Source: Streptomyces marispadix
GTDB lineage: Bacteria; Actinomycetota; Actinomycetes; Streptomycetales; Streptomycetaceae
Direction: 5' to 3'
NCBI RefSeq assembly: GCF_022524345.1
Contig: NZ_JAKWJU010000002.1
Location: forward strand, 4,440,501-4,504,500
Length of the DNA stretch: 64,000 bases
A program made the translations under genes and the position numbers. Below, piece by piece: positions 9,819 through 18,665 of the stretch. Every line of letters starts with the position of its first letter. Within the stretch, counting starts at the first letter, position 1. Under the pieces are notes generated by a model. The model made no database searches. It saw nothing but the letters and a program-made list of their open reading frames with translations, and had not been told where the DNA came from.

Positions 9819-9896
9819 ATGTCCCTGCCGGACGGCGTCAGGGGAGAGCTGCACGGAGGTGTGAGGCCGCACGTCAGTTGTGAGAAGCGACGGTAG
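9819..9896 (+). CDS. Possible small peptide, 25 codons
   Basis: ATG at 9819 is preceded by AGGAGA with normal spacing and opens a frame of 25 codons ending in TAG at 9894. The product starts M-S-L-P-D-G and is basic at the end (C-E-K-R-R). It has no membrane segment and matches nothing I recognise. It could be a leader peptide or a chance frame. The main support is the ribosome site, stronger than those of most annotated genes nearby, and the palindrome that follows directly. Confidence 0.3.
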   Translation: MSLPDGVRGELHGGVRPHVSCEKRR

Positions 9897-9897
9897 C

Positions 9898-9910
9898 CAC
9901 GAATTTCGTG
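9898..9910. promoter_or_regulatory. Perfect palindrome before second phosphatase gene
   Basis: CACGAA-T-TTCGTG: two 6-bp arms around one base, 59 bp before the GTG at 9969 and directly after the stop of the 25-codon frame. It is AT-richer than its surroundings. It is a plausible operator, but no regulator can be named. Confidence 0.4.
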
Positions 9911-9968
9911 CGGCGATCGGGAAGAGCGTGTTCCGGGTGCCTTACGCCTGCCACACTGCTCAGAACCG

Positions 9969-11789
9969 GTGCCACACTGGTCACGGGAAGGGGCGGCGTT
10001 GAGCGATATCCCTGTGGAGGCAGGCAAACCTGACGACGTTCGCCGCGCTCTCGCTCTGCTCAACGCGGCGGGGGCCCGCATCGGCAACTCGCTGGACCTG
10101 GAGACGACGGCCCGCGAACTGCTCGACGTGGGCGTCCCGCAATTCTGTGATCTCGCCTCCGTCGACCTGTACATGGACGTACTCGCCGGCGACGAGCCGC
10201 GCCCCGTCGGCCCCGGAGACGGCAGCGGAGAGCTGCGCCGTGTCGGCTTCGCGAGTTCGGTCTCGGAGGCCCCGCCTTCGCTCAGCCGTGAGAACCAGGC
10301 GAACACCACGGGGTCGTCTCCGGTCACGGTCGGCGCGACCCACTGCTATCCGTACAACACCCCCTGCGCGCAGGCCCTTCGAAGCGGACGCGTACAGCAC
10401 ATTCCGGGGCAGGACGGCACGGTGCCGGTGCAGTTCGGCGCCGTGGTTCAGTCGACGCTGGCGGTGCCGATGGTCGCCCGCGACCGGGTGCTCGGGCTGG
10501 TGCAGTTCTCACGCGTCAAGGGCAGCGAACCCTTCGGCGAACGGGACGCCGCGCTCGCCGCCGAACTGGCCTCCCGCGCGGCCGTGTGCATAGACAACGC
10601 GCGCCTCTACCGGCGAGAACACGAACGGGCGTTGATACTCCAGCGCAGTCTGCTCCCGCCCGGTGACCCCGAAGCCGCCGGCCTCGACATCGCCTGCCGC
10701 TATCTGCCCGGCAATCCGGCGACCGAGGTCGGCGGCGACTGGTTCGACGTCATAGAACTGCCGGGACACCGCACCGCCGTCGTCGTAGGCGACGTGATGG
10801 GACGTGGACTGCGCGCCGCCGTGGCCATGGGCGAACTGCGTACCGCCGTACGGACGTTGGCGCTCACCACCGACATGGAGCCGGCCGAGGTGCTGGGCGC
10901 GCTCGACGAGATCGCCCGAGGGCTCGGCGACTCGCCGGGCTCGCAGCGCGGCAGCGACGACCTCGCGGAGGTCTACCTGGCGACCTGCATCTTCGCCGTC
11001 TACGACCCGGTCTCCCGCCGCTGCACCATCGCCAACGCCGGTCATCTGCCGCCCGTACTCGTCGAACCGGACGAACCGGCGCTGCTGCTGGAGGTCCCCA
11101 AGGGAGTGCCGCTGGGCGTCGGCGGCGAACCCTTCGAAGAGATCGAGATGGAGCTGTGCGACGGCGCGATGATCGCGCTCTATACCGACGGTCTCGTCGA
11201 GTCGCGCGAACACCCCATCGACGAGGGCCTGGGCTCGCTGCGCTTGGCCCTCACCGACGCCACCGAGTCCCTTGAGAACGTCGCCGACCAGGTTCTGACC
11301 AAACTCAACGTCCACCACGGCGAGGACGACATCGCGCTGCTCGTCGCACGAGTGCAGGGACTGCCGGACGGCGCCGTCGGCGACTGGACCCTCTCCGCCG
11401 AACCGCGCTCGGTCGCCCGCGCCCGTGAACTGACCCGGGAGCAGCTCTCCGCCTGGGAGCTGGACGCTCTCGCGGACACCGCCGAACTGCTGGTGAGCGA
11501 GCTGGTGACGAACGCACTGCGGCACGGGGAGGGCGAGATCCGGCTGCGGCTGCTGCTGGACCGCACCCTGGTGTGCGAGGTGTGGGACTCGGGGCTGGTG
11601 CAGCCGCGCAGGCGGCGCGCACATGTGACGGACGAGGGCGGCAGAGGGCTTCAGCTCGTGGGGCTGCTCAGCGCGGGCTGGGGCAGCAGGCGAACGCACC
11701 GAGGCAAGACCGTGTGGTTCGAACTGGCGAGACCCGGTGAGAACTCCAAGCCCACCGATCCCACGGAGGCGTTGCTCAGCCTCTTCTGA
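9969..11789 (+). CDS. GAF-SpoIIE phosphatase with HATPase domain
   Basis: A 606-residue paralogue of the preceding sensor phosphatase, without PAS domains. GAF lies at about 25-215, the SpoIIE/PP2C domain at 230-460 (G-G-D-W-F-D-V, G-D-V-M-G-R-G, Y-T-D-G-L, E-D-D-I-A-L-L) and the HATPase at 475-590 (E-L-V-T-N-A-L-R-H-G, E-G-G-R-G-L-Q-L-V). GTG 9969 opens the frame; TTG 9999, preceded by GGGAAGGGG, may be the real start and would shorten it by ten residues. The linkers between GAF and phosphatase (R-x-L-Y-x-R-E-x-x-x-A-x-x-L-Q-R-S-L-L-P) are nearly the same in both proteins, showing a tandem duplication followed by loss or gain of the PAS pair. Confidence 0.94.
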   Translation: MPHWSREGAALSDIPVEAGKPDDVRRALALLNAAGARIGNSLDLETTARELLDVGVPQFCDLASVDLYMDVLAGDEPRPVGPGDGSGELRRVGFASSVSEAPPSLSRENQANTTGSSPVTVGATHCYPYNTPCAQALRSGRVQHIPGQDGTVPVQFGAVVQSTLAVPMVARDRVLGLVQFSRVKGSEPFGERDAALAAELASRAAVCIDNARLYRREHERALILQRSLLPPGDPEAAGLDIACRYLPGNPATEVGGDWFDVIELPGHRTAVVVGDVMGRGLRAAVAMGELRTAVRTLALTTDMEPAEVLGALDEIARGLGDSPGSQRGSDDLAEVYLATCIFAVYDPVSRRCTIANAGHLPPVLVEPDEPALLLEVPKGVPLGVGGEPFEEIEMELCDGAMIALYTDGLVESREHPIDEGLGSLRLALTDATESLENVADQVLTKLNVHHGEDDIALLVARVQGLPDGAVGDWTLSAEPRSVARARELTREQLSAWELDALADTAELLVSELVTNALRHGEGEIRLRLLLDRTLVCEVWDSGLVQPRRRRAHVTDEGGRGLQLVGLLSAGWGSRRTHRGKTVWFELARPGENSKPTDPTEALLSLF

Positions 11790-11943
11790 GCCGCTTCCGA
11801 GGGGCAGGGCCGGCAGGGCCGTGACTTGAGGGCTGAGCCGTGGAGCGGGCACGCAACTCCCGCACGCACGGCGGTGGTTCGCGGCAGGGGCAGGCGCGCC
11901 GCGCGTCCCTCGGCCGCCGCTCAGTCCTCGGCCGATCCTCCGC

Positions 11944-13737
11944 TCAGTCCTCCGAGAGCCGCCAACCGTCCGCCCGTACGCGGGCGTTGTCACGCGGCCG
12001 TACGCTCATGAAGACCGGGCGGGCGCCGTCGAGCACCCTGATGTCGTCCAGATAGACGCCCCTGCCCTGCTGCTCCTCGTCGGTGACGTACCGCCAGCGC
12101 ACCGCCGTAACCCCGTCCCGCAACTCGCCCCGGGCGTGCAGCCAGCGGCGAGCCGAGAAGCCGGAGAAGTCGCCCTCGCTCTCCCAACGCCGCTCGCCCG
12201 AGCGGAACTTCAGCGGGACCGGCGTCCACTTCGCGTCGTCGCCCGGCGCGTCCGTGGTGGCCTCCACGGTGCATACGTCCGTGTCCTGGGTGTCGTACCA
12301 GACCCGGAAGCGCAGCGAAGCGTCCTTCCGTACGGGCTGCTTCAGCGGCACCCGCAGCGTGGCGGTGTCGGAGTCGCGCTGCCCCGAGTACCAGGCGGCA
12401 CGGGCGACAGCGGGACGCACCGGGACGGCACGTGCCAGGTGCCGTGCGGGCGCACGCCGGTAGACGCTCTCGGTGCCCCAGTCGCGGGTGGGATGGACGC
12501 GATTGGTCATCAGCACGAAGAGCGTGCCGGCGATCGGGTCGGCCACGAGGCACGTACCGGTGTAGCCGGTGTGCCCGGTGGTGACGGGCGAGGTGAGGGC
12601 GTCCATGTAGAAGCGCTGGTCGAGCTGCCAGCCGAGACCGCGTGCGGCGTCCGGGCCCAGGTCCGGGTTCTCGTTGGTGATCATCGCGCGGACCCACTCC
12701 TCGCCGAGCACCCGATGACCGCCGTACGTACCGCCGTTGAGCACCATCTGCCCGAAGACGGCCATGTCGGCGGCAGTCGAGAAGACGCCCGCATGACCGG
12801 CGACGCCGCCGAGGTAGTACGCCTTCTCGTCGTGCACGGAGCCGCGCACCATGCCGCGTCCGGTCCACGGCATGTACTCGGTCGCCGCGATCCGCTCCAG
12901 TTGGGACTCGGCGGGGTTGTAGCCGGTGTCGGTCATGCCGAGCGGCTCGGTGATGAGTTCGGCGACGAGTTCGTCGAGGCCCTTGCCGGTGATCTTCTCC
13001 AGCATGCGGCCGGCGGTGATGAGGTTGAGATCGGAGTAGGTGTAGTGCTCGCCCGGCGGGTTCTCCAGCGGCTCCGCGTAGATCGCGGCCATCCGCGACT
13101 CGTTGTCCGGGTAGGGCTTGAGGTCCATGTCGGCCTTCATGCCCGAGGTGTGGTTCACCAACTGCCGTACGACGATGGGGGACTTGGCCGGATCGCTGTC
13201 GTCGAAGGCCGGCAGATAGCGGGCGACGGGCGCGTCGAGGTCGAGGTCGCCCTTCTCGGCGTGCGCGACGAGCACGATCGACGTGAACAGCTTGGAGACC
13301 GACGCCATGTCGAAGATCGTGTCCTCGCGCATGGGCACCCACTGGTCGCGCGGCAGCTCCACGGGCTTCTCGGCCGCCGCGTCCCAGGAGGCGTAGCGCA
13401 GCGCGTGGCCTCGGGCCTCGTGCTCGACGATCACTCCGTCACGGGCGGCCAGCACCACGAAGCCCGGGTGCGAGGGGTGGGGACGGTCCGGCCCCGGCCG
13501 CATGTACTCCTCCGCGGCCGGCACGATGCGTTCCACCTCGGCACGCAGCAGCCCCGCCCGCTGCGGGCTGCCCCGGCGCAGGGTACGTGGACGGAAGCGG
13601 AGATCCTGGGGCGTCACGGTGGGCGGCCCCTCCGCGCCTCCGTACGGTGTCGCGGCGAAGGCGGGGGCGGAGCTGGGCCCGACCCCGGAGGCGAGCGCGA
13701 CGCTGCCGACGGTGCCGAGGAATTGCCGGCGTCTCAT
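11944..13737 (-). CDS. Secreted serine beta-lactamase-family hydrolase
   Basis: A 597-residue exported serine hydrolase of the class C beta-lactamase/esterase family. ATG 13737 follows an AGGGGA site and opens a twin-arginine-like signal (R-R-R-Q-F-L-G, hydrophobic core, cleavage likely after A-F-A near residue 28). The catalytic S-V-S-K is at 146-149, Y-S-D-L-N at 234-238 and H-T-G at 389-391, so all three active-site motifs are intact. Residues about 440-597 add a beta-rich C-terminal domain (W-Y-x-T-Q-D-T-D to Y-L-D-D-I-R-V-L-D) that resembles the MAM-like domain of immune inhibitor A peptidases. The substrate is unknown; peptidoglycan peptides or esters are likely. Confidence 0.88.
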   Translation of the reverse strand: MRRRQFLGTVGSVALASGVGPSSAPAFAATPYGGAEGPPTVTPQDLRFRPRTLRRGSPQRAGLLRAEVERIVPAAEEYMRPGPDRPHPSHPGFVVLAARDGVIVEHEARGHALRYASWDAAAEKPVELPRDQWVPMREDTIFDMASVSKLFTSIVLVAHAEKGDLDLDAPVARYLPAFDDSDPAKSPIVVRQLVNHTSGMKADMDLKPYPDNESRMAAIYAEPLENPPGEHYTYSDLNLITAGRMLEKITGKGLDELVAELITEPLGMTDTGYNPAESQLERIAATEYMPWTGRGMVRGSVHDEKAYYLGGVAGHAGVFSTAADMAVFGQMVLNGGTYGGHRVLGEEWVRAMITNENPDLGPDAARGLGWQLDQRFYMDALTSPVTTGHTGYTGTCLVADPIAGTLFVLMTNRVHPTRDWGTESVYRRAPARHLARAVPVRPAVARAAWYSGQRDSDTATLRVPLKQPVRKDASLRFRVWYDTQDTDVCTVEATTDAPGDDAKWTPVPLKFRSGERRWESEGDFSGFSARRWLHARGELRDGVTAVRWRYVTDEEQQGRGVYLDDIRVLDGARPVFMSVRPRDNARVRADGWRLSED

Positions 13738-14214
13738 CGTGGGTCCCCTGGGCTGTCGAGTGCGGACGTACGGACGTGGCGGTGCGTGAGTCGGTGCCGC
13801 GGGGCGGCCCCGGACGAGGGTGCCGGGGCGGGCCGCTCGTCCCGTCGGCGGCGGTCCCGGTGCGTCCGGACCCCAGCAGCGTAGCCAGCGCGGCGCCGGC
13901 GCGAGCGGTTGTACGGGGATGCCGTTGGTAGGGCCAATGACGCCCGGCAAGCCACGAGGGCAAGCCGGGCTTAGCCCGCGAAACCGCGTAATACGGCCGG
14001 ATGGAGCGGGATGCGGAGGAAAACCGCGGGGCGGGGTCGCCGGTCGGGAAGAGCCGTCACGGGGGCGCGCGGTCGCACGCCCCCGTGACGGACTTCATAT
14101 CCGGCCGGGCGTCCCGGGACGCCACGGGGGGCCGAGCCGCATGGCCCGGCCGGGCCCCTGGCCAGGCCCAGGTTCAGGCCCGGTCATGCCCAGGCCCGCG
14201 TCCCGGCCCGGGGC
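13738..14214. other. Intergenic region after the sdh operon
   Basis: About 475 bp between sdhB and the serine hydrolase gene, both leftward. It contains a strong stem-loop (14054-14091), a weaker one (GCCCGGC/GCCGGGC near 13943-13970), and a run of GGCCC/CAGGCCC units just after the sdhB stop (about 14125-14215). The promoter of the hydrolase gene should lie near 13740-13930. No gene is apparent. Confidence 0.6.
14054..14091 (-). terminator. Stem-loop terminator after sdhB
   Basis: Perfect 14-bp arms (14054-14067 and 14078-14091) around a 10-nt loop, about 125 bp after the sdhB stop. There is no clear T run, as is normal in this GC range. It probably ends the sdh transcript. Confidence 0.75.
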
Positions 14215-15117
14215 TCAGGCCCCGTTACGCCGCCGGATCTTGTTGCCGAGCCAGACGAGCGGGTCGTACTTCCGGTCGACGGCACGCTCCTTGAGCGGGA
14301 TCAGCGCATTGTCGGTGATCTTGATGCCCTCCGGGCAGACCTCCGTGCAGCACTTGGTGATGTTGCAGTAGCCCAGCCCGTGTTCCTCCTGGGCGCTGGC
14401 CTTGCGGTCCAGGCCGGTCTCCTCGGCGGCGTCCAGCGGATGCATGTCCAGCTCCGCCTGCCGCATCAGGAAGCGCGGACCGGCGAAGGCCTGCTTGTTC
14501 TCCTCGTGGTCACGCACCACATGGCAGACGTTCTGGCACAGGAAGCACTCGATGCACTTGCGGAACTCCTGCGAGCGCCCGACGTCCTCCTGCTGCATCC
14601 GGTACTCGCCGGGCCCCAGGTCCGGCGGCGGCACGAAGGCCGGGATCTCCCGCGCCTTGGTGTAGTTGTACGACACGTCCGTGACCAGGTCCCGCACGAC
14701 CGGGTTCGCCCGCAGCGGCGTGATCGTGATCGTCTCCGAGCGCTCGAAGACGGACATCCGCGTCATGCACAGCAGCCGCGGCCGTCCGTTGATCTCCGCG
14801 CTGCACGAACCGCACTTGCCCGCCTTGCAGTTCCAGCGGACCGCGAGGTCCGGGGCCTGCGTGGCCTGGAGCCGGTGGACGATGTCGAGCACGACCTCGC
14901 CCTCGAAGACCTCGACCTTGAAGTCCTCCAGGCCGCCGCCCTCGGTGTCGCCCCGCCAGACCCGGAAGTCGGCGATGTAGCTCGTACCGCCCGTGTCCGG
15001 GGCGCCGCCGCTGACGGCTCCCGGCGTACCGGTGCCCTCGGCGGTGCTCTGCGCGTCCTGCGCGCGGGGGCGCGTGTGCTCACCCGTGCCCTCGCCCGCG
15101 TGCGTCTCGGCGCTCAT
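14215..15117 (-). CDS. sdhB: Succinate dehydrogenase iron-sulfur subunit
   Basis: The electron-transfer subunit of succinate dehydrogenase, 300 residues. The [2Fe-2S] ligands are in C-K-A-G-K-C-G-S-C and L-L-C-M (about residues 95-120); C-I-E-C-F-L-C-Q-N-V-C and C-N-I-T-K-C-C-T-E-V-C-P bind the [4Fe-4S] and [3Fe-4S] clusters. The first 45 residues are a Gly/Thr-rich extension not usual in the family. Its ATG overlaps the sdhA stop (ATGA), which means coupled translation. Order membrane subunit, sdhA, sdhB matches the Sdh1 type of mycobacteria rather than the sdhCDAB type. Confidence 0.94.
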   Translation of the reverse strand: MSAETHAGEGTGEHTRPRAQDAQSTAEGTGTPGAVSGGAPDTGGTSYIADFRVWRGDTEGGGLEDFKVEVFEGEVVLDIVHRLQATQAPDLAVRWNCKAGKCGSCSAEINGRPRLLCMTRMSVFERSETITITPLRANPVVRDLVTDVSYNYTKAREIPAFVPPPDLGPGEYRMQQEDVGRSQEFRKCIECFLCQNVCHVVRDHEENKQAFAGPRFLMRQAELDMHPLDAAEETGLDRKASAQEEHGLGYCNITKCCTEVCPEGIKITDNALIPLKERAVDRKYDPLVWLGNKIRRRNGA

Positions 15118-17099
15118 TCGGTCGTCAGCTCCTCGTCCGTCAGGTACTTGATCAGCTCCTCCTTCTCGAAGAGCTCCAGCAGATCCGGGCGGATCGGCGG
15201 CATGTCACGGCGGTTCAGCTCGATGCGTCCGCGGTCGGCGCGCTTCGCGGCCTCGCCGGGCTGGCCGGAGGCGTCGAGCGAGACGGGCTCGTCGGCGAGC
15301 GTGCAGACGAGGTTCGAGCGCCGCCATTGGCGGTCCATCTCCGGATAGTCGTCGCGCGTGTGACCGCCGCGCGACTCGGTACGGGTCAGCGCGGCGCGCG
15401 CCACGCACTCGCTGACCAGCAGCATGTTGCGAAGGTCGATCGCGAGGTGCCAGCCCGGGTTGAACTGGCGGTGCCCCTCGACGCCCGCGTACGTGGCCCG
15501 TACGCGCAGCTCGGCGAGCCGCTCCAGCGCCTGGGTCATCTCCTCGTCGCGGCGGATGATGCCGACGAGGTCGTTCATGGACTGCTGGAGGTTCTGGTGG
15601 ATCGTGTACGGGTTCTCGGCGGGCTCGCCGTCGGGCACCTCGGCGGCGCTGAACGGGCGCAGTGCCTCAGCCTCGGCCTGCTCGATCTGCTCCTCGCTCA
15701 CGGACGGCCGTCCCCCGTCCTTGAGCGACGAGGCGTACTGCGCGGCGTGCAGCCCCGCGCGGCGCCCGAAGACCAGCAGGTCGGACAGGGAGTTGCCGCC
15801 GAGCCGGTTCGAGCCGTGCATGCCGCCGGCGACCTCGCCCGCCGCGTACAGGCCCGTGACGCCGATGGCCGCCGCCGTGTCCGGGTCGACGTCGACGCCG
15901 CCCATCACGTAGTGGCAGGTCGGGCCGACCTCCATGGCCTCGCTTGTGATGTCCACGTCCGCCAGCTCCTTGAACTGGTGGTGCATGGACGGCAGCCGGC
16001 GCCTGATCACCTCGGGCGACATCCGCGTGGAGACGTCGAGGAAGACACCGCCGTGCGGTGATCCACGGCCCGCCTTGACCTCGGAGTTGATGGCGCGGGC
16101 GACCTCGTCGCGCGGCAGCAGCTCGGGAGGCCGCCGGTTGTTCTCCGGGTCCTCGTACCAGCCGTCGGCCTCGTGTTCGGACTCGGCGTACTTCTCCTTG
16201 AAGACGTCCGGGATGTAGTCGAACATGAACCGCTTGCCCTCGGAGTTGCGCAGGACACCGCCGTCGCCGCGCACCGACTCGGTGACGAGGATGCCCTTCA
16301 CCGACGGCGGCCAGACCATCCCCGTGGGGTGGAACTGGACGAACTCCATGTTGATCAGCGAGGCCCCGGCCAGCAGCGCCAGCGCGTGCCCGTCGCCCGT
16401 GTACTCCCACGAGTTCGACGTCACCTTGAAGGACTTGCCGATGCCTCCCGTGGCGAGTACGACCGAGGGCGCCTCGATGACGAAGAACCTGCCGGACTCC
16501 CGCTCGTAGCAGAAGACGCCGGAGACGGCCTCCTCACCGGGTGCGCCGCCCTCGACGGGGGACTTGAGGATGCGTGTGACGGTGCACTCCTGGAAGACCT
16601 TCAGCCGGGACTCGTAGTCCCCGGTCTCCTTGAAGTCCTCCTGCTGGAGCGCGACGGTCTTCTGCTGGAGCGTACGGATCAGCTCCAGGCCCGTACGGTC
16701 GCCGACGTGCGCGAGCCGCGGGTACTCGTGACCGCCGAAGTTGCGCTGGGAGATCTTGCCGTCCTTCGTGCGGTCGAAGAGCGCGCCCCAGGTCTCCAGC
16801 TCCCAGACCCGGTCCGGGGCCTCCTTGGCGTGCAGTTCGGCCATGCGCCAGTGGTTGAGGAACTTGCCGCCGCGCATGGTGTCGCGGAAGTGGACCTCCC
16901 AGTTGTCACCGGGGTTGGCGTTGCCCATGCTCGCCGCGATGCCGCCCTCGGCCATCACCGTGTGGGCCTTGCCGAACAGCGACTTGCAGATCACCGCCGT
17001 GCGCAGACCCTGTTCGCGTGCCTCGATCGCTGCCCGCAGACCCGCACCGCCCGCTCCGACGATGACGACATCCCACTGCTGGCGTTCGACTTGCGTCAT
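15114..17099 (-). CDS. sdhA: Succinate dehydrogenase flavoprotein subunit
   Basis: The 661-residue FAD subunit that oxidises succinate to fumarate at the inner face of the membrane. The dinucleotide-binding motif V-V-I-V-G-A-G-G-A-G is at residues 11-20. The flavinylation region reads F-G-K-A-H-T-V-M-A-E-G-G-I, with the histidine that attaches FAD. H-P-T-G-M and the late S-N-R-L-G-G-N-S-L block complete the active site. It overlaps sdhB by 4 nt and follows the membrane gene by 30 bp, forming one leftward operon. Confidence 0.96.
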   Translation of the reverse strand: MTQVERQQWDVVIVGAGGAGLRAAIEAREQGLRTAVICKSLFGKAHTVMAEGGIAASMGNANPGDNWEVHFRDTMRGGKFLNHWRMAELHAKEAPDRVWELETWGALFDRTKDGKISQRNFGGHEYPRLAHVGDRTGLELIRTLQQKTVALQQEDFKETGDYESRLKVFQECTVTRILKSPVEGGAPGEEAVSGVFCYERESGRFFVIEAPSVVLATGGIGKSFKVTSNSWEYTGDGHALALLAGASLINMEFVQFHPTGMVWPPSVKGILVTESVRGDGGVLRNSEGKRFMFDYIPDVFKEKYAESEHEADGWYEDPENNRRPPELLPRDEVARAINSEVKAGRGSPHGGVFLDVSTRMSPEVIRRRLPSMHHQFKELADVDITSEAMEVGPTCHYVMGGVDVDPDTAAAIGVTGLYAAGEVAGGMHGSNRLGGNSLSDLLVFGRRAGLHAAQYASSLKDGGRPSVSEEQIEQAEAEALRPFSAAEVPDGEPAENPYTIHQNLQQSMNDLVGIIRRDEEMTQALERLAELRVRATYAGVEGHRQFNPGWHLAIDLRNMLLVSECVARAALTRTESRGGHTRDDYPEMDRQWRRSNLVCTLADEPVSLDASGQPGEAAKRADRGRIELNRRDMPPIRPDLLELFEKEELIKYLTDEELTTE

Positions 17100-17129
17100 T
17101 TGTGGTGCATCCCTCTCGAAGAAGCTCGG

Positions 17130-17912
17130 TCAGAAAAGCTGCGGATCGGTGAACGCACCGGTCGCCAGCAGGTACACGTAGAAGTCGGCGAGGCCGACGC
17201 TCAGAAGCGACGCCCACGCCAGCTCCATGTGACGGCTGTTGAGCTTTCCTACCAGGCCCCACATGCGGTACCGCACCGGATGCTTCGAGAAGTGCTTGAG
17301 CCGCCCGCCGACGATGTGCCGGCAGGAGTGGCACGAGATGGTGTACGCCCAGATCAGCACGATGTTGACGAGGAAGACCAGGCTGCCGAGGCCCATGTGG
17401 CCCCACTCGTAGTCGGAGTTGCGGAAGCCCAGGAGGGTGTCCCAGGTGAGGATGAGCGCAACGCCGACGGCCGCGTAGAAGAAGTAGCGGTGGATGTTCT
17501 GAAGGATCAGCGGCAGCTTCGTCTCGCCGCTGTAGCTCTTGTGGGGCTCGGCCACCCCGCAGGCCGGGGGAGAGGCCCAGAAGCCGCGGTAGTACGCCTT
17601 GCGGTAGTAGTAGCAGGTGAGCCGGAAGCCCAGCGGGAAGATCAGGATGATCAGCGCCGGGGAGAGCGGCCACCAGTCCCCGAACAGCGCCCAGTTGGGG
17701 CCGCCCTGCATCTGCTCGCAGTTCTCGGCGAGGCACGGGGAGTAGAAGGGCGAGACGTACGGCGCGTGGTAGTAGTCGGCGTTCGCGAACGCGCGCCACG
17801 TCGAGTACACGACGAAGACGAACAGGCCGAACGCGGTGGACGCGGGCGCGAGCCACCAGCGGTCGGTCCGCAGATGCCGCTCGGGGATGGCCGCACGCGT
17901 GCCTGTACGCAC
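17130..17912 (-). CDS. Succinate dehydrogenase membrane anchor subunit
   Basis: A 260-residue integral membrane protein with five hydrophobic helices, starting after W-W-L-A-P-A. It belongs to the single large cytochrome-b-type anchor found with Sdh1 complexes, which replaces separate SdhC and SdhD. Features are the loop Y-S-P-C-L-A-E-N-C-E, several histidines suited to haem or quinone binding (Q-N-I-H-R-Y and C-H-S-C-R-H-I), and the loop after Y-Y-Y-R-K-A-Y-Y-R-G-F-W. It begins the sdh operon. The ATG 17912 start is plausible, but no strong ribosome site was seen. Confidence 0.85.
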   Translation of the reverse strand: MRTGTRAAIPERHLRTDRWWLAPASTAFGLFVFVVYSTWRAFANADYYHAPYVSPFYSPCLAENCEQMQGGPNWALFGDWWPLSPALIILIFPLGFRLTCYYYRKAYYRGFWASPPACGVAEPHKSYSGETKLPLILQNIHRYFFYAAVGVALILTWDTLLGFRNSDYEWGHMGLGSLVFLVNIVLIWAYTISCHSCRHIVGGRLKHFSKHPVRYRMWGLVGKLNSRHMELAWASLLSVGLADFYVYLLATGAFTDPQLF

Positions 17913-18137
17913 GCCGCCTGTGCCGCCGGCGGCCGCGGACTGCTCGTGCTTCCTGTGCTGCTCGTATTCGGTTGGGGTCGGGTGCCAGTGGCCAACGGTT
18001 TCTCCGGTATGGGCGACTTGTCAGTTGAGGCTGCCTCTTGAGCTGCCGGACCGGGCTCCACGACCGCGGTGGTGGCCGTCGGTCGCTGCCGGTGGCTGTG
18101 GCCGCCGCCGGTCCGGCTCAGCTCGGGGGCGCTGGGC

Positions 18138-18443
18138 TCACGGCGCGTGCCGGTCCTTGGCGCCCACCCCCTCGTCATCGACGTCCGACCACAGGCCGTG
18201 GTCGTAGGGCTTGTCGGGGATCGTCACCATCTCGGGGTGCGCCGGTCCCGGCGCACCGGCGGCGGGCGAGGCCGCTCGCAGCAGGGACAGCGACTCCCGC
18301 AGATGCTCCGCGTCGCTGCGTACGCGCCTGACCTCCAGGCCGCTGCCGAGGGTGCGCTCCAGTCGGTCGACGGTACGCGTGAGTTCGTCGAGGCAGCGCT
18401 GGGCCGCCGTCAGGTCGTCGTGCAGTGACGTGTGAGGTGACAT
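18138..18443 (-). CDS. Small conserved coiled-coil protein
   Basis: A 101-residue soluble protein of unknown function. ATG 18443 follows GGAGG with good spacing, which favours it over a longer in-frame start. Residues 5-60 predict a long amphipathic helix (L-H-D-D-L-T-A-A-Q-R-C-L-D-E-L through V-R-S-D-A-E-H-L-R-E-S-L), and the end is a short conserved-looking I-P-D-K-P-Y-D-x-x-L-W-S-D-V-D-D-E-G stretch. It is upstream of and in the same direction as the sdh operon, 225 bp away, so it may share regulation. Confidence 0.7.
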   Translation of the reverse strand: MSPHTSLHDDLTAAQRCLDELTRTVDRLERTLGSGLEVRRVRSDAEHLRESLSLLRAASPAAGAPGPAHPEMVTIPDKPYDHGLWSDVDDEGVGAKDRHAP

Positions 18444-18526
18444 GACGTGCCTACCTCCGCTGGTCTTGGCGGCTGGCTTGTGTACATGAGCGGCTTGCGT
18501 GCCCAAGTGAGATGGCGAGTGTCGCT

Positions 18527-18548
18527 CTTCACACTCCCTGTTGTGAAG
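18527..18548. promoter_or_regulatory. Inverted repeat in divergent-looking gap
   Basis: CTTCACA at 18527-18533 and TGTGAAG at 18542-18548, separated by 8 bp, upstream of the 101-residue gene. The arms recall half sites of redox repressors such as Rex, but their order is reversed compared with the Rex consensus, so that assignment is not made. Confidence 0.3.
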
Positions 18549-18665
18549 GGCGCTGCACGGGTTTACCCCTAGCGGGTCATGCTCGCCCTGCCCGCTCACC
18601 CGCACGGGTACGGGTGCCTGCCTCCGGCCCACAAACGCGTGCGTACGGGCGGACCACCGCCGCCA

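Larger units (their letters stand above)
9584..9968. other. Intergenic region between the two phosphatase genes
   Basis: About 385 bp. It holds a 25-codon reading frame with a good ribosome site (9819-9896) and a perfect palindrome (9898-9910), both listed separately. The stretch just after 9583 is GC-rich without a clear stem-loop terminator. Confidence 0.6.

Noticed and set aside
13940..14215. Noncoding RNA in the GGCCC-rich gap after sdhB
   Set aside because: The stems are explained by termination and base composition; no promoter or conserved structure was recognised.
17651..18178. Extra gene overlapping the sdh membrane subunit
   Set aside because: The frame is Arg/Ser/Pro-rich, has no recognisable motif, and is out of phase with the clear membrane protein.
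18527..18548. Rex binding site controlling sdh genes
   Set aside because: The half sites are in reversed order compared with TTGTGAA-n-TTCACAA, and the spacing differs.
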